From assembly GCF_030718935.1 (NCBI RefSeq), contig NZ_CP132194.1:3038001-3102000 (forward strand): 64,000 bases of DNA, read 5' to 3'. The position numbers were made by a program, and so were the translations under genes. Position 1 is the stretch's first letter, and each line of letters opens with the position of its first letter. Shown here in pieces: positions 20,507 through 30,698 of this stretch. The notes beneath the pieces were generated by a model that ran no database searches, had not been told where the DNA came from, and was given only the letters and a program-made list of their open reading frames with translations. Origin of the DNA: Psychrobacter sp. M13 (GTDB taxonomy: Bacteria; Pseudomonadota; Gammaproteobacteria; Pseudomonadales; Moraxellaceae).

Positions 20507-21196
20507 TCAGTCCTTACATAGCTCTAACTCTAGACAAGTATTATGAAGTTGCTTGAGCACCACTTCATAGCAAATTCCGACCACATTGATTCTATACTTA
20601 CCACTTTTTGCGCCACGAGTCCGTATGACGATCTCTCGTGATACGCAGTTATTGCCGCCCTCTATACAAGGTCCTACATCGCCAAAGCATATAGGTCCTA
20701 CAGGTATGACTTGTACCGAAGGCGTACCATCAGGCATCAGGGGTACAGGCGAGCCGTCAGCCATAGTGACGTAAAGGTATGAGATACGCACATTGCTAAA
20801 AGTAATGTTTGAGTAGCAATTACAGATTGAGATCATCGCAACTTCAACATCGTCCGTCTCAAAACAGGCGCAGTCGCTATCGCCCCATGCTATAGATACG
20901 CAAGGCTCGAAATTAGGTAATCGAACTTGTTTGCATTTGCCTCCATCAGGTCCAATGCAAGAACAAGATTGATCTTTTCCATTACAGTGCTCTAGGGTAT
21001 TTAACTTTTGCTCTTTGAGGTAATTTAAATAGTTATTTATAGAGTTGCCGATAAGACCACAAAAATCAAACCGCATATCTTTCATTTCACTTAGCTTTTT
21101 ATCTTCATAGATTTCTTGGATACTCGTAATTTGTTTTTGTTCCTGTTCAGCAGCGATGGCCTTTTTATCCTCATTTTTAATCTTGGCATCTCTCAT
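20507..21196 (-). CDS. Cysteine-rich protein of unknown function
   Basis: I do not recognise this 229-residue protein. The first 45 residues are charged and probably helical, rich in Lys, Glu and Gln. The rest holds 16 cysteines, many in CxC or closely spaced groups (CSC, CAC, CNC), and looks beta-rich with Gly/Pro turns (DGSPVPLMPDGTPSVQV). There is no signal peptide or membrane segment, so the cysteines suggest metal binding or a structural role, not periplasmic disulfides. The start is well supported by aggaga 6 nt upstream. The gene is isolated, converging on the amidohydrolase gene. Its density of cysteines is unlike anything else in the window. Confidence 0.75.
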   Translation of the reverse strand: MRDAKIKNEDKKAIAAEQEQKQITSIQEIYEDKKLSEMKDMRFDFCGLIGNSINNYLNYLKEQKLNTLEHCNGKDQSCSCIGPDGGKCKQVRLPNFEPCVSIAWGDSDCACFETDDVEVAMISICNCYSNITFSNVRISYLYVTMADGSPVPLMPDGTPSVQVIPVGPICFGDVGPCIEGGNNCVSREIVIRTRGAKSGKYRINVVGICYEVVLKQLHNTCLELELCKD

Positions 21197-21377
21197 AATA
21201 TTCTCCTAGTTAATAAATTTTTTCTACAACTTCCCTGTCCTAGTGAACTCATTAGGCCACGCTTTTAGGTGATCAATCGATAAATAATTTATTAAAAATA
21301 ACTACTTACTGTTTAAGCTACAGCTTTATATTCAAAAAATCGAATATAATGTACATGCTTTACTAATTATCTATCAA

Positions 21378-21417
21378 TAAAAAGACCTTTATCACTTATA
21401 TGAAATGATAAAGGTCA
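21378..21417 (-). terminator. Terminator after the DMT transporter gene
   Basis: The repeat gacctttatca (21384-21394) pairs with tgataaaggtc (21406-21416). On the minus strand it is followed by TTTTTATTG, about 60 bp past the transporter stop. Confidence 0.75.
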
Positions 21418-21479
21418 TCTATTTTGAGGTAAATATTATTTGTATCAATAAAAGTACTTTTCAGAAACAGTGAAGTATT

Positions 21480-22412
21480 TTAAAGTTTATCACTAATAGG
21501 TTTTGCCATTCTAACCCCACCCCAAGTCACTAAAGCCACACCCAGCGCAATCAAAGAAGCTCCTAATATCAGCCCTTCTGGTGGTGCCTCTCCTTGCAAA
21601 AATACCGCAACAGGGACGCCAACGACGGCACCAATTGCACCAAGTAAGCTAAGCAATACTGGTCCGCCTGTCTTTTGTAATAAGAATAGTAATAAGAACT
21701 GCGCGGCAAATATACAAGCCTGTACTGTGATTAGTATTACGGGTTGAGCTTGGTTAAATGGAATAGTCAGTGAGAAACTTGGTAGCAAAGTGACTGCTGC
21801 TAACATTAAAGCGGCGGCAATCAGCATTCCAGGGGCTAAGGCGATAGCAGAAGCGTCAGCAGGCCAGCGCAGTGAGCGATATATATTACCTATAGCGAGC
21901 AGTACAGGCCCACAAAGTGCTAGCACTATCCAAAACAGACTAGCATCAGGCGCTGCAAATTTACGAGCGGCTAACACCCCAGCGCCCGCTAAGGCTGCGG
22001 CTACCCCAAGAGCGCGCCATTTATCAAAGCGCTCAATACTGAGTAATAAAGCGCCCAAATAGGTTAATAAAGGAGGTAGCGCAATAATCAGCGCGACAAA
22101 ACCCGCCCCGACATGAGGAATCGCTGAGAAAAAAATCAGATTAGAGCCTGCAACACTAACTAATGCAGCGATGACATAATATTCTAGATTTCGGCTATTT
22201 AAGGGTAGAGTATCTCGTTGTATCAAAGCAACAATCTGCAAAATTAGCGCCGCCCCTGCTATTGACCAAAATAAATAACCCAATGGCGTCAAACCAATTT
22301 CAATAGCGAATTTGGCAAGATTAGTAGATATTCCTAAAAACACACCACCGACTAATAGACAAGCGAACGGAATCAGCCAAGTATTTTTACGATTAGATAT
22401 CTTATGTTGCAT
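21480..22412 (-). CDS. EamA/DMT-family inner-membrane transporter
   Basis: A 310-residue integral membrane protein with about ten hydrophobic helices arranged as two EamA halves (roughly residues 15-145 and 160-300). This is typical of drug/metabolite exporters of the RhaT/YdcZ-like superfamily. Substrate cannot be told from sequence. The chosen ATG (MQHKISNRK) has an aggtg sequence about 10 nt upstream; an in-frame GTG four codons earlier is the alternative. It has its own terminator downstream, and the YceI terminator upstream separates it from that gene, so it is probably monocistronic. Confidence 0.85.
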   Translation of the reverse strand: MQHKISNRKNTWLIPFACLLVGGVFLGISTNLAKFAIEIGLTPLGYLFWSIAGAALILQIVALIQRDTLPLNSRNLEYYVIAALVSVAGSNLIFFSAIPHVGAGFVALIIALPPLLTYLGALLLSIERFDKWRALGVAAALAGAGVLAARKFAAPDASLFWIVLALCGPVLLAIGNIYRSLRWPADASAIALAPGMLIAAALMLAAVTLLPSFSLTIPFNQAQPVILITVQACIFAAQFLLLFLLQKTGGPVLLSLLGAIGAVVGVPVAVFLQGEAPPEGLILGASLIALGVALVTWGGVRMAKPISDKL

Positions 22413-22440
22413 AGCTGCGCTCACCTGTCTTAATGATTAA

Positions 22441-22473
22441 AAAGGCCAAAACTTAGGTTAAGTTTTGGCCTTT
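22441..22473 (-). terminator. Terminator after the YceI gene
   Basis: A 15-bp near-perfect stem (22441-22455 with 22459-22473, core ggccaaaactta) with a 3-nt loop. On the minus strand it ends in TTTTT. It separates the YceI gene from the DMT gene. Confidence 0.85.
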
Positions 22474-22504
22474 TCCATAGGGTAAATAGTTATACGGTAA
22501 ACAC

Positions 22505-23128
22505 TTACTGTTTTGCCGCTTCGATTTGAATTTTTAATTTGACCATTTCGGTAATACCAAGCAAAGTATATTTGCTGATATCCCATTTTCGGCGGTCAAT
22601 AGTGGTGGTAAAATCACCACCACAGACTTGGCTTTTGGCAATAAAGCTAAAGTAACAGTTAAACTTAGTAGCACTTAGAGTGACAGGATGAGTGCTACCG
22701 TGCATGGTCAAATTACCATCGACTTTTACCACATCGCCAACTCCCACACCATTAGCATTAGTATCTACAAAGTGCCAGTTAGTGGATTCAAAAGAAATCA
22801 GCGGATATTTGTCAGCATCAAAAAAGTCAGGACTAATAAGCACATTATCAAAAGCTTTATTGCCCGTGTTTAAGCTATTTACTGGAATGACAACTGAGAT
22901 ATTACCTATTTTAGCATCAGGGTCATATTGCAGTTGACCTGTTATATTGTAAAAACCACCCGTATTGGTTGAAGTATTGAAATGATCAATTTCAAAGCGC
23001 GCATTGCTATTATCAGGCACAATTAGATAAGTGGTAGCGTGTGTACTACCGATCAATCCTGCTAATAGTGCTATGCTGAGCAATGGCTTCTTATAATGCG
23101 CGGCGACGTTCGATAAAAAATGACTCAT
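22505..23128 (-). CDS. YceI-family periplasmic protein
   Basis: A 207-residue secreted protein. Residues 1-31 form a Sec signal peptide ending THA. The remainder is a YceI lipocalin-like barrel with the usual landmarks: an N-terminal YxIDxxHS-like stretch here read as FEIDHFNTST, and FFDADKYPLISFES in mid-protein. YceI proteins bind isoprenoid-type ligands in the periplasm; the precise role is usually unknown. A strong ribosome binding site (aaaggag) precedes the ATG. The RND pump gene ends 36 bp upstream on the same strand, so read-through from the efflux genes is possible. Confidence 0.9.
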   Translation of the reverse strand: MSHFLSNVAAHYKKPLLSIALLAGLIGSTHATTYLIVPDNSNARFEIDHFNTSTNTGGFYNITGQLQYDPDAKIGNISVVIPVNSLNTGNKAFDNVLISPDFFDADKYPLISFESTNWHFVDTNANGVGVGDVVKVDGNLTMHGSTHPVTLSATKFNCYFSFIAKSQVCGGDFTTTIDRRKWDISKYTLLGITEMVKLKIQIEAAKQ

Positions 23129-23163
23129 GACAACACTCCTTTGTAGTATTAATTTCTGTAGCG

Positions 23164-26100
23164 TTAATTAGTGTTATCAACAGATGGACTATCAGTCGCT
23201 TGCTTTTTACTTTTATCCTGCGGCATTAGCAACTTAGTAAAAAATCCTGACACATCATCCATCAAGGTATAAACCACAGGAATAACCACTAGACTAAGCA
23301 ACGTTGACGTTACTAAACCACCTAATACCGCTGCCGCCATCGGACGACGGAAAGTCGGATCAGCGTCACCCCAACCGAACACTAGTGGCAACATACCAGC
23401 GCCCATAGCAATTGTGGTCATAATAATCGGCCGCGCACGCTTGCGACAAGCATCAATAATAGCGTCGAGACGTGCAAGCCCACGATTTTGCGCGATGATA
23501 GCGTAGTCAACGAGCAGAATTGAGTTTTTGGTCGCGATACCCATTAGCATAATAAAGCCAATCATCGATGGCATCGATAGGCTGCTGCCCGTGATAACTA
23601 GACCTGCAAGCGCACCACCAATCGATAGTGGTAGCGCCATCAAAATAGTAAAAGGCTGCAATAATTTGCCAAAAAGTAAAATAAGCACCCCTAAAATACA
23701 AACAATACCAACCGACATCGCGATAATGAAGCCACTAAATAGATCAGCCATGTTCTCAGCTTGACCTTGTTCAACGATACTGATTGTTGATGGTAAATTC
23801 TGCATCGTAGGAGTCTGTTTGACCGCTTCTACTAACTCACCAAGCTCACCATCCGCAGGTTGCACCGTGACACTAATAGCTCGTTCACGATCTAGGCGTT
23901 TGATCTGCGCAGGCCCTGTACCAAAATCTAAATCAGCGACTTCACCGAGACGCACGCCTTCGCTTGTCGGACGACTATTGAGCACGTATAAGCCTTCTAG
24001 CTGCGTAACGTTTTGTTTGGCGACATCAGGTAGACGCACCACGATAGGTATCTGACGCGTATCGAGATTGAGCTTGGAGAGACGCTGCTCATAATCGCCA
24101 ACTGTCGCTATGCGTAGCGTTGAGGCGATATCTTGCGTCGTCACGCCTTTGTCAGCCATGGCTAATCGATCGGGAATGACCGTCAGCTCCGGTCTAGGTA
24201 AGCTTCGATCGCTAGTGACCGCTCCTGCGGCTGGTAGCGCACGCACCTCGGTCATAATTTTCTGAGCGGTTTGCTCCAAAATCTCTGGACTACTACTGGT
24301 TAAAGAGAAGTTATAGCCACTACCGCCGCCACTGCCTATACCAACGGTAAAGCGCGCACCAGGCACCTCTTCCATCAAAGCACTGATTTCACGTTCTATC
24401 GATTTTTTGAAAGCGCGTTCATCTCTCGCTACGAGCACGATATCTAGATTGGCAATGTTTTTGGCTTTGCTACCGCCGCTAGAGCCTGCCTCCATAGTGG
24501 CTTGTGCCTCTCCAACAGAGGTAAAAATGTTGCTAACCTCAGGCATTGCCAAGATACGGCTACTAGCCATTTCAGCGACGCGCTCAGTATCAGCCAGCTC
24601 AGCATCAGGCGTCAGCTCTATCGATACGCGCGTCTGATTGCCATTGTCATCTGGAATAAACGCCGTCGGCAATAGTCCTGCTAAGCTTAGTGAACCGACA
24701 AATAACAGCAGCGTTGTGCCCATGGTTATCCAGCGATGACTCAGTGTCCACGAAACCACTTTAAGATAGCCTGTCATGACTCTACTTTGCTTTTCGACTC
24801 GATGCTTTTCAGGCCGCAATATATAAGCCGCCATCATCGGCGTTATCAGACGTGCGACTAGCAAAGACATCACGATTGAGATAGCAGCCGTCCAACCAAA
24901 TTGACGGAAGAACTGACCGACAACACCGCCCATAAAGGCCGTTGGTAAAAATACTGCGACCAGCGTAAAGGTCGTAGCCACTACTGCTAAGCCAATCTCA
25001 TCAGCCGCTTCCATCGCCGCTTCATAAGGTGTTTTGCCCATTCGTAAATGGCGAATAATGTTTTCAACCTCAACGATAGCGTCATCAACTAATACGCCAA
25101 CGACTAACGATAAAGCTAGTAGAGTAATAATATTAAGGCTAAAGTCGAATAAGTACATCCCTAAAAAGGTAGGAATAATGGACAGTGGTAACGCAACGGC
25201 AGTGACGATGGTTGCACGAATATTACGCAGGAATAAAAAGACCACGATGACGGCTAAGATACCTCCTTCGATCAGCATAGTGAGCGACGCTTTATAATCC
25301 TCTGCTACTGGTACGGCGCGGTCATAGACCTTTTCTATAGTAATACTACTCATCTCACTACTGAGTTTGGCAAGCTCGGCATCGACCCGTTCTGCTACTT
25401 CAACTTCACCATTACCACGCGAGCGTACAATGTTGAAGGCCACTACGGTTTGCTCATTTAACTTAGCCACTGAACTACGATCAGCCGGAGCATCGGTGAT
25501 GGTTGCCATACGTCCTAGCGCTTGTGTCCCGCCTATCGGTACGGCAATCTGTAAATTGTTCAACTCGTTAGCGCGCTCAACTGCACCCAATACTCTGATA
25601 GTTTGCGTCGCATTACCGACTTCAGCCTCCCCGCCCGCACCATCTTGCTGAATACCTGCTATCTGCTGCGATAGCTGCACGATAGAGAGCTGTAATCCAC
25701 TGAGCACGATAGGGTCTGCTGCAATTCTAATCTCACGCTGCAACCCACCGATACGATTAACCGAACCAACGCCAGGTATATCCGATAGACGCTTGGTAAT
25801 CGTATCATCGACGAACCACGACAAATCCTCAACGCTCATATTGTCCGCAGCAACTGAATAGGTCACTACTGGAAACCCTGAGGTCGAGACTTTAGTAATA
25901 ATCGGATCATTGGCAGCAGCTGGTAGATCGCCACGAATCTCATCGACTGCGGAGCGGATATCATCGAGCGCTTCTTGAATATCTTTTTCTAACACGAATT
26001 CAGAAACAATCGTTACCGCGCCTGTTTGTACGGTGGTACGAATATGATCGATACCATTGATACTGGTTAACTTGTTTTCAATCTTTTTGGCGACGTCGTT

Positions 26101-26286
26101 TTCTAGTTGTACGGGATCAGCACCAGGTAAGGTTACGGTCACTACTACAGACGGGAAATCAATATCAGGAAATTCCTGCACTTTCATCTTCCCAAAACCG
26201 TATATTCCACCCATGGTTAAGAGCACGAATAAAAGAATAGCGACTAGCGGATTTCGAATCGAATAAGCCGACGCATTCATACTCAT
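23164..26286 (-). CDS. RND-family efflux permease
   Basis: A 1,040-residue inner-membrane proton-driven pump of the resistance-nodulation-division superfamily. It shows the family layout: an N-terminal helix (residues about 10-30), a large periplasmic loop, a central helix bundle with the characteristic GVLVDDAIVEVENI motif, a second periplasmic loop and a C-terminal bundle with IATKNSILLVDYA. Length matches AcrB/MexB relatives. Its start overlaps the adaptor stop by 4 bp (ATGA), so the two are translationally coupled. No outer-membrane factor gene is nearby, so a TolC-like protein encoded elsewhere is presumably used. Substrate is not deducible. Confidence 0.93.
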   Translation of the reverse strand: MSMNASAYSIRNPLVAILLFVLLTMGGIYGFGKMKVQEFPDIDFPSVVVTVTLPGADPVQLENDVAKKIENKLTSINGIDHIRTTVQTGAVTIVSEFVLEKDIQEALDDIRSAVDEIRGDLPAAANDPIITKVSTSGFPVVTYSVAADNMSVEDLSWFVDDTITKRLSDIPGVGSVNRIGGLQREIRIAADPIVLSGLQLSIVQLSQQIAGIQQDGAGGEAEVGNATQTIRVLGAVERANELNNLQIAVPIGGTQALGRMATITDAPADRSSVAKLNEQTVVAFNIVRSRGNGEVEVAERVDAELAKLSSEMSSITIEKVYDRAVPVAEDYKASLTMLIEGGILAVIVVFLFLRNIRATIVTAVALPLSIIPTFLGMYLFDFSLNIITLLALSLVVGVLVDDAIVEVENIIRHLRMGKTPYEAAMEAADEIGLAVVATTFTLVAVFLPTAFMGGVVGQFFRQFGWTAAISIVMSLLVARLITPMMAAYILRPEKHRVEKQSRVMTGYLKVVSWTLSHRWITMGTTLLLFVGSLSLAGLLPTAFIPDDNGNQTRVSIELTPDAELADTERVAEMASSRILAMPEVSNIFTSVGEAQATMEAGSSGGSKAKNIANLDIVLVARDERAFKKSIEREISALMEEVPGARFTVGIGSGGGSGYNFSLTSSSPEILEQTAQKIMTEVRALPAAGAVTSDRSLPRPELTVIPDRLAMADKGVTTQDIASTLRIATVGDYEQRLSKLNLDTRQIPIVVRLPDVAKQNVTQLEGLYVLNSRPTSEGVRLGEVADLDFGTGPAQIKRLDRERAISVTVQPADGELGELVEAVKQTPTMQNLPSTISIVEQGQAENMADLFSGFIIAMSVGIVCILGVLILLFGKLLQPFTILMALPLSIGGALAGLVITGSSLSMPSMIGFIMLMGIATKNSILLVDYAIIAQNRGLARLDAIIDACRKRARPIIMTTIAMGAGMLPLVFGWGDADPTFRRPMAAAVLGGLVTSTLLSLVVIPVVYTLMDDVSGFFTKLLMPQDKSKKQATDSPSVDNTN

Positions 26287-27683
26287 GAGGATGCCTGCGC
26301 TGATTTCTGTACTGATTTTCGTACTGAGGCCGTTGAGTTTGTTGCTTGAGCTACGGCGCTAGCATTAGTGTTGGTTTCGCTATTAGTACTACTCTCGACC
26401 ACACGTACAAGATCGCCTTCATTTAAGAAGCTACCACCTTGCTTTACTAAGCGACTATCTGCTGGTAACGGCTCTGCAATCGCAACATTTTCACCGAAGC
26501 GCGCGCCTAGCTGCACACGCTCACGTTTGACGCGCCCGACGGTTTTGTCATTAGTGGTTTTGATATCAGTCACTAGCATCACATAGTCGTAACCATCATT
26601 ACTGATAATCGCACTATTAGGCACCATTTGCATACTGACGCTACCTAATAAGAACTCGCCCGTTTGATACATGCCAGCTCGAGCATTACTACTACTAGCG
26701 AGACTGGCATAAATAGTAATTTGACGATTGTCACTGGCGGTTGGTGCGATACGGCGCACCTCTCCCATTACTGACTGTCCTTGCGATAGGCTCACTTTGA
26801 CGGGCGTACCTACTTTTACCTCACCAATGAGCTTGGGATCGATGTCCGCTTGCCATTCTAAGGTGCCATTTTTGATAATAGTAAATAATGGCTCACCGCC
26901 TGCTACTTGCCCAACTTCGATTAGCTTTTCACTGATAATACCGCTGACAGGCGCAGTCACTGTGGCATTAGATAAGCTTAAACGCTGGCTACTGAGCCGT
27001 GCTCTAGCCGATTGCAAGGCCGCTCGCGCTCGTAGCTCTGAGGTACGATAACGATCTGCTTCTTGACGGCTGATCGCATCAATGTCTATAAGAGGTAGCA
27101 CTCTTGCAGCATCTGCTTTGGCATTAGCAAGGGTGGCTTGTGCTTCTGCTTCGTCGGCCTCTGCTTGCAGAATTTGCTGCTGTACCGCATCAGTATCAAA
27201 GATGGCGAGCACTTGACCTGCCTTAACCCGCTGACCCTCTTCAACTAAGACTTGCTCAATCGCCACACCACTCACTTTGGCACTGATATTGGCAGTGTCT
27301 TTCGCGCTAATCGTCCCGTCAGCGCTCAAAGTATTGCCGATATTATCTTGGCTTGGCATCACAGTTTCGACTGATAGTACTGTTTGCTCTGTATCAATAA
27401 CCTCACCATTTTTATCATTAGTCTGTACATTAGTAGCGACTTCTTGCGCATCAGTATCAGCACTATTAGCGCCCCAGTATTTGCCTAGAAGCACTCCGCC
27501 AATAAGCACAGCGATTAGTACTGGAATTAACCAGACTGGTAGCTTAGTCGCAGGCGAGCTTGAGTCTGCTTGACGATATGGCGGCAGCTGAGTCTCAGAT
27601 ACTGGCACTGACTTAAGCATCGGCTCGGACTCGACTAGGGGTTGCGGCGTAGGCTTATCACTAGAATCTGGAAGGTCACTCAT
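26283..27683 (-). CDS. RND efflux periplasmic adaptor (membrane fusion protein)
   Basis: A 466-residue HlyD/AcrA-type adaptor linking the RND permease to an outer-membrane channel. After a Pro/Ser-rich cytoplasmic tail, one membrane anchor (LPVWLIPVLIAVLIGGVLLG) lies near residues 47-66. Then come a split biotinyl-lipoyl domain, an alpha-helical hairpin rich in Ala/Gln/Glu, and a beta-barrel. The C-terminus is a Ser/Thr/Asn-rich low-complexity tail. The ATG at 27683 is preferred over a TTG two codons upstream. It forms an operon with the permease. Confidence 0.9.
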   Translation of the reverse strand: MSDLPDSSDKPTPQPLVESEPMLKSVPVSETQLPPYRQADSSSPATKLPVWLIPVLIAVLIGGVLLGKYWGANSADTDAQEVATNVQTNDKNGEVIDTEQTVLSVETVMPSQDNIGNTLSADGTISAKDTANISAKVSGVAIEQVLVEEGQRVKAGQVLAIFDTDAVQQQILQAEADEAEAQATLANAKADAARVLPLIDIDAISRQEADRYRTSELRARAALQSARARLSSQRLSLSNATVTAPVSGIISEKLIEVGQVAGGEPLFTIIKNGTLEWQADIDPKLIGEVKVGTPVKVSLSQGQSVMGEVRRIAPTASDNRQITIYASLASSSNARAGMYQTGEFLLGSVSMQMVPNSAIISNDGYDYVMLVTDIKTTNDKTVGRVKRERVQLGARFGENVAIAEPLPADSRLVKQGGSFLNEGDLVRVVESSTNSETNTNASAVAQATNSTASVRKSVQKSAQASS

Positions 27684-27896
27684 AATCAATCTCTATATCT
27701 GTCTGATAACTAAAGGTAGGCATTCGAACAAGGCTAATCACTGAATCAAAGGCAATAAAAAACTGATAGATAACAACAACTAGCAATTATACTTTATTTA
27801 ATGGGCTATTGTGAAAGTTGCTGAGACTTGCAGAGTCACTAGGATAATACGGTATAGTAGTACGGTCTGTTAGACATCTACAAATAAGGATCATTA

Positions 27897-28967
27897 ATGC
27901 ATTTTTCTAAACTATTAATTATCAGCACATTGGCTATTAGCGGCTATGTACAGGCCAGTAGTTCTGAAATCGAATACTGCGTGCATCCAGAATTTCAATC
28001 GGGCCCTTATACCTATTTGGGTTGTCTGCAAGATGATATGGCTATTGTTGGATACGTTCCTTATTACGGTGCCGTTGATACGGATGGGATGGAGATTATT
28101 CCGCCAAAGTACGACCTGATTTACCCTTTTTCAGAAGGAGTTGCAGTCGTTATGGATTTTGCTAGCAAGAAGAACGCTTATATTAATAAGCAAGGAGACT
28201 TTGTTACCGACTTTATATTTGATAATGCGCGTGAATTCTCTGAAGGGTTAGGGGCGGTCAATCAAAACCCACCAAACGGTATCTTTAATCCTGATGCAGG
28301 CGGTTGGGGATTTATTGATGCTAAAGGTGAGGTGCAGATTCCGCTGCAATATCAGAATGTAGCCTATGAGGGCTTTAAGCAGGGCTATGCAGCCGTTGAG
28401 CAAAAAGGCAAATGGGGCATGATCGATAAGAGCAATAACATTCATGTGCCTTTTATTTACGACTCTTTGAGCAATTACAATAGCGATAGAGCCTCTGCTG
28501 AACTCAATGGTAAGGATGGTTATATTGATCTACAAGGCAAGCCTGTCATTCCATTCATTTATGATAATGCTGCTAGATTTCAAGATGGCGTAGCCTTTGT
28601 TCGAAAGGCGTATAAGTATGCGCTAATTGATACCTCAGGTAAGCTGCTCACGCCTTTTATCTATGACAACGCTGATCCGTTTTTTGAAGGCGTAGCGGCG
28701 GTGATGATTGTCGACAAATATGGCTATATACTACCCTCAGGGCAGCGGCTAACCGAGATAGAATATGACAAGGTTTATCCTTCTAAAGAAGGATTAATGG
28801 CAGTCAAAAAAAACGATAAATGGGGCTACGTAGACCATAGTGGTGCGCTGGTGATTCCTTATCAATTCGATGACTCTCGATATTTTTATAGTGGGGTGGC
28901 GGAGGTCAGCGTCGATGGCGAAAAATTCTATATTGATCAAATGGGTCAAAGGCTTACTCTTCCATAA
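27897..28967 (+). CDS. Secreted WG-repeat (KWG) protein
   Basis: A 356-residue exported protein. Residues 1-20 are a signal peptide ending VQA. The mature part is at least six tandem units of about 45-50 residues matching the WG/KWG leptospira-type repeat, for example KWGMIDKSNN, KDGYIDLQGK and KWGYVDHSGA, each followed by a VIPFIYD-like segment. Such repeats fold as beta-structured binding modules with no general function known. The start has aagga about 8 nt upstream. It is divergent from the efflux adaptor, with a 213-bp shared upstream region, and converges on the oxidoreductase gene. Confidence 0.88.
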   Translation: MHFSKLLIISTLAISGYVQASSSEIEYCVHPEFQSGPYTYLGCLQDDMAIVGYVPYYGAVDTDGMEIIPPKYDLIYPFSEGVAVVMDFASKKNAYINKQGDFVTDFIFDNAREFSEGLGAVNQNPPNGIFNPDAGGWGFIDAKGEVQIPLQYQNVAYEGFKQGYAAVEQKGKWGMIDKSNNIHVPFIYDSLSNYNSDRASAELNGKDGYIDLQGKPVIPFIYDNAARFQDGVAFVRKAYKYALIDTSGKLLTPFIYDNADPFFEGVAAVMIVDKYGYILPSGQRLTEIEYDKVYPSKEGLMAVKKNDKWGYVDHSGALVIPYQFDDSRYFYSGVAEVSVDGEKFYIDQMGQRLTLP

Positions 28968-29023
28968 CATAAGGCTTATTTACGATATAAAAATAGCAAG
29001 CTGGCAAGTTTATACCAGTCGCG

Positions 29024-30391
29024 CTAATAAAGACCACGCTCTTCAAACTTATCAACCAGCTTTAAGGATTGGCTGATCGCTTTGGCGCTACACCAGCTAA
29101 TGATATCACCTGGCAGGCGAATAGCTTTGCGATTGACGATCCAAAAGTCAGTTAGATCACTACTTTGCTCACTGAGCAATTGCGCAATGAGCTTGCCATT
29201 AAGATGCGTGAGCGACACACCATGACCGATGCAGCCACAAGTGTAAATTATTTTTTTAGAATTCAAAAACCCAATTTCTGGGGTCATATCAATGTTAACA
29301 GAGGTCGGTCCGCCCCACCTGTAGGCGATTTTTACCTCACTGAGTTGCGGATAAAGCCATTTCAGATGGTTTTCGCAGTGCTGCCATGCTTTTGGATTAA
29401 TATCTTTATCCATATTGCTGCCATAAGCCACATCGACCATGCCCCCACCCATGGTAATACGTCCATCGACGGTCGGTCGAAAATAATGTACCAACTGTCT
29501 GTTGTCCTCGAATGCTTGTTTGTTTTGCCAGCCGATAGACTGCCATTGCTCCACCGTTAGCGGCTCTGTGACTATTTGATAAGTCCAGACTGGCAGCTGA
29601 TGCTTTTTAAGGTTGACGCTTTTGAGATTAACACTAGGTAAGTTACGCGTATAACCGTTGGTACAGATCACCAGCTTTTCGCTAGTGATACTACCTTTTG
29701 GCGTGGTTACTTTAATAGTTTTGGATTCTTGAATGTCTATTGCAGGAGTAGATTCATAAATGACAACCCCTAGCTGCAAACAGATTCTTTTAAGCTCTCG
29801 AACTTGTTTACAAGGATTTAACAGTCCCGTTTCGGACTCATAAGTTGCGCCAAGGAATTTAGCCGTTTTAAACTCTGCCGCTAGGCTATCTTTAGAGCAC
29901 CAAGACATATCGCTGTCGATGCCAAGCTTTTGAAATAGTGCATAAGTGTTATCCAGCCTCTTTAGTTGCCTATCACTGTAGGCAACACGAAACATGCCCG
30001 TGTGCCTGTAATCTGCTTGAAAATTATGCTCCTCGTTAAGCTTGCGTACATGAGCGACCGCTTTGCTCATATAATGATGCGCCTCAACCGTTTTTTGCTC
30101 ACCCCAGCGCCATACCGTTACCTCAGGCTCTAATCCAAACAGCTTCATACTAAAACCGCCATTACGCCCACTAGCCCCATAGCCAATAATAGCCGCTTCA
30201 ATGACGACAACGGTGGCGTTCGGATTAACTTTTTTGAATTCGTAAGCGGTGCTAAGGCCACTAAAGCCACCACCGATGATACAAACATCAGCTGTAATAT
30301 GGCTATCAAGGGCTTTATTAGGATGATAAAAACCATAATCTCGTAACCAAAAAGACTTCTCCTCATACATCGCTTGACTATCCGTTAGCAT
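29024..30391 (-). CDS. FAD-dependent oxidoreductase (DAO/PuuB-like)
   Basis: A 455-residue flavoprotein of the D-amino-acid-oxidase family. The dinucleotide-binding motif IGGGFSGLS with a downstream acidic end (VVVIEA) lies near residues 36-68. GASGRNGG and a C-terminal GHGVSLTHLNGK stretch are typical of gamma-glutamylputrescine oxidase and related amine oxidases. It probably oxidises an amine or amino acid, releasing hydrogen peroxide. The start at 30391 has a textbook aaaggag 7 nt upstream; an ATG ten codons earlier lacks one. No other polyamine catabolic gene is adjacent, so the substrate remains open. Confidence 0.87.
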   Translation of the reverse strand: MLTDSQAMYEEKSFWLRDYGFYHPNKALDSHITADVCIIGGGFSGLSTAYEFKKVNPNATVVVIEAAIIGYGASGRNGGFSMKLFGLEPEVTVWRWGEQKTVEAHHYMSKAVAHVRKLNEEHNFQADYRHTGMFRVAYSDRQLKRLDNTYALFQKLGIDSDMSWCSKDSLAAEFKTAKFLGATYESETGLLNPCKQVRELKRICLQLGVVIYESTPAIDIQESKTIKVTTPKGSITSEKLVICTNGYTRNLPSVNLKSVNLKKHQLPVWTYQIVTEPLTVEQWQSIGWQNKQAFEDNRQLVHYFRPTVDGRITMGGGMVDVAYGSNMDKDINPKAWQHCENHLKWLYPQLSEVKIAYRWGGPTSVNIDMTPEIGFLNSKKIIYTCGCIGHGVSLTHLNGKLIAQLLSEQSSDLTDFWIVNRKAIRLPGDIISWCSAKAISQSLKLVDKFEERGLY

Positions 30392-30698
30392 GACTCTTCT
30401 CCTTTTCTTAAATATAGACATGTATAGTCATAATAACAATAAAAAGTGTGAGGACTGCTGTTAGATGATTTAAATTAACTAAAATCTATCTGAAGAAATA
30501 TTTACATATTGGCTTCAGTTTACCCTTGAGTTATCTTGGCAATATGCTACTATCTATATATGCCTTATTAAAACCATTATTTAATCATGGCTTTATTATC
30601 ACTGAATAAAACCCTTTGATCTTACGCTACTTTGAATTTTCGATTTTTTTGAATGAAGATATATCCTAATATTTAAATCATAAAACAAGGAATCAATC

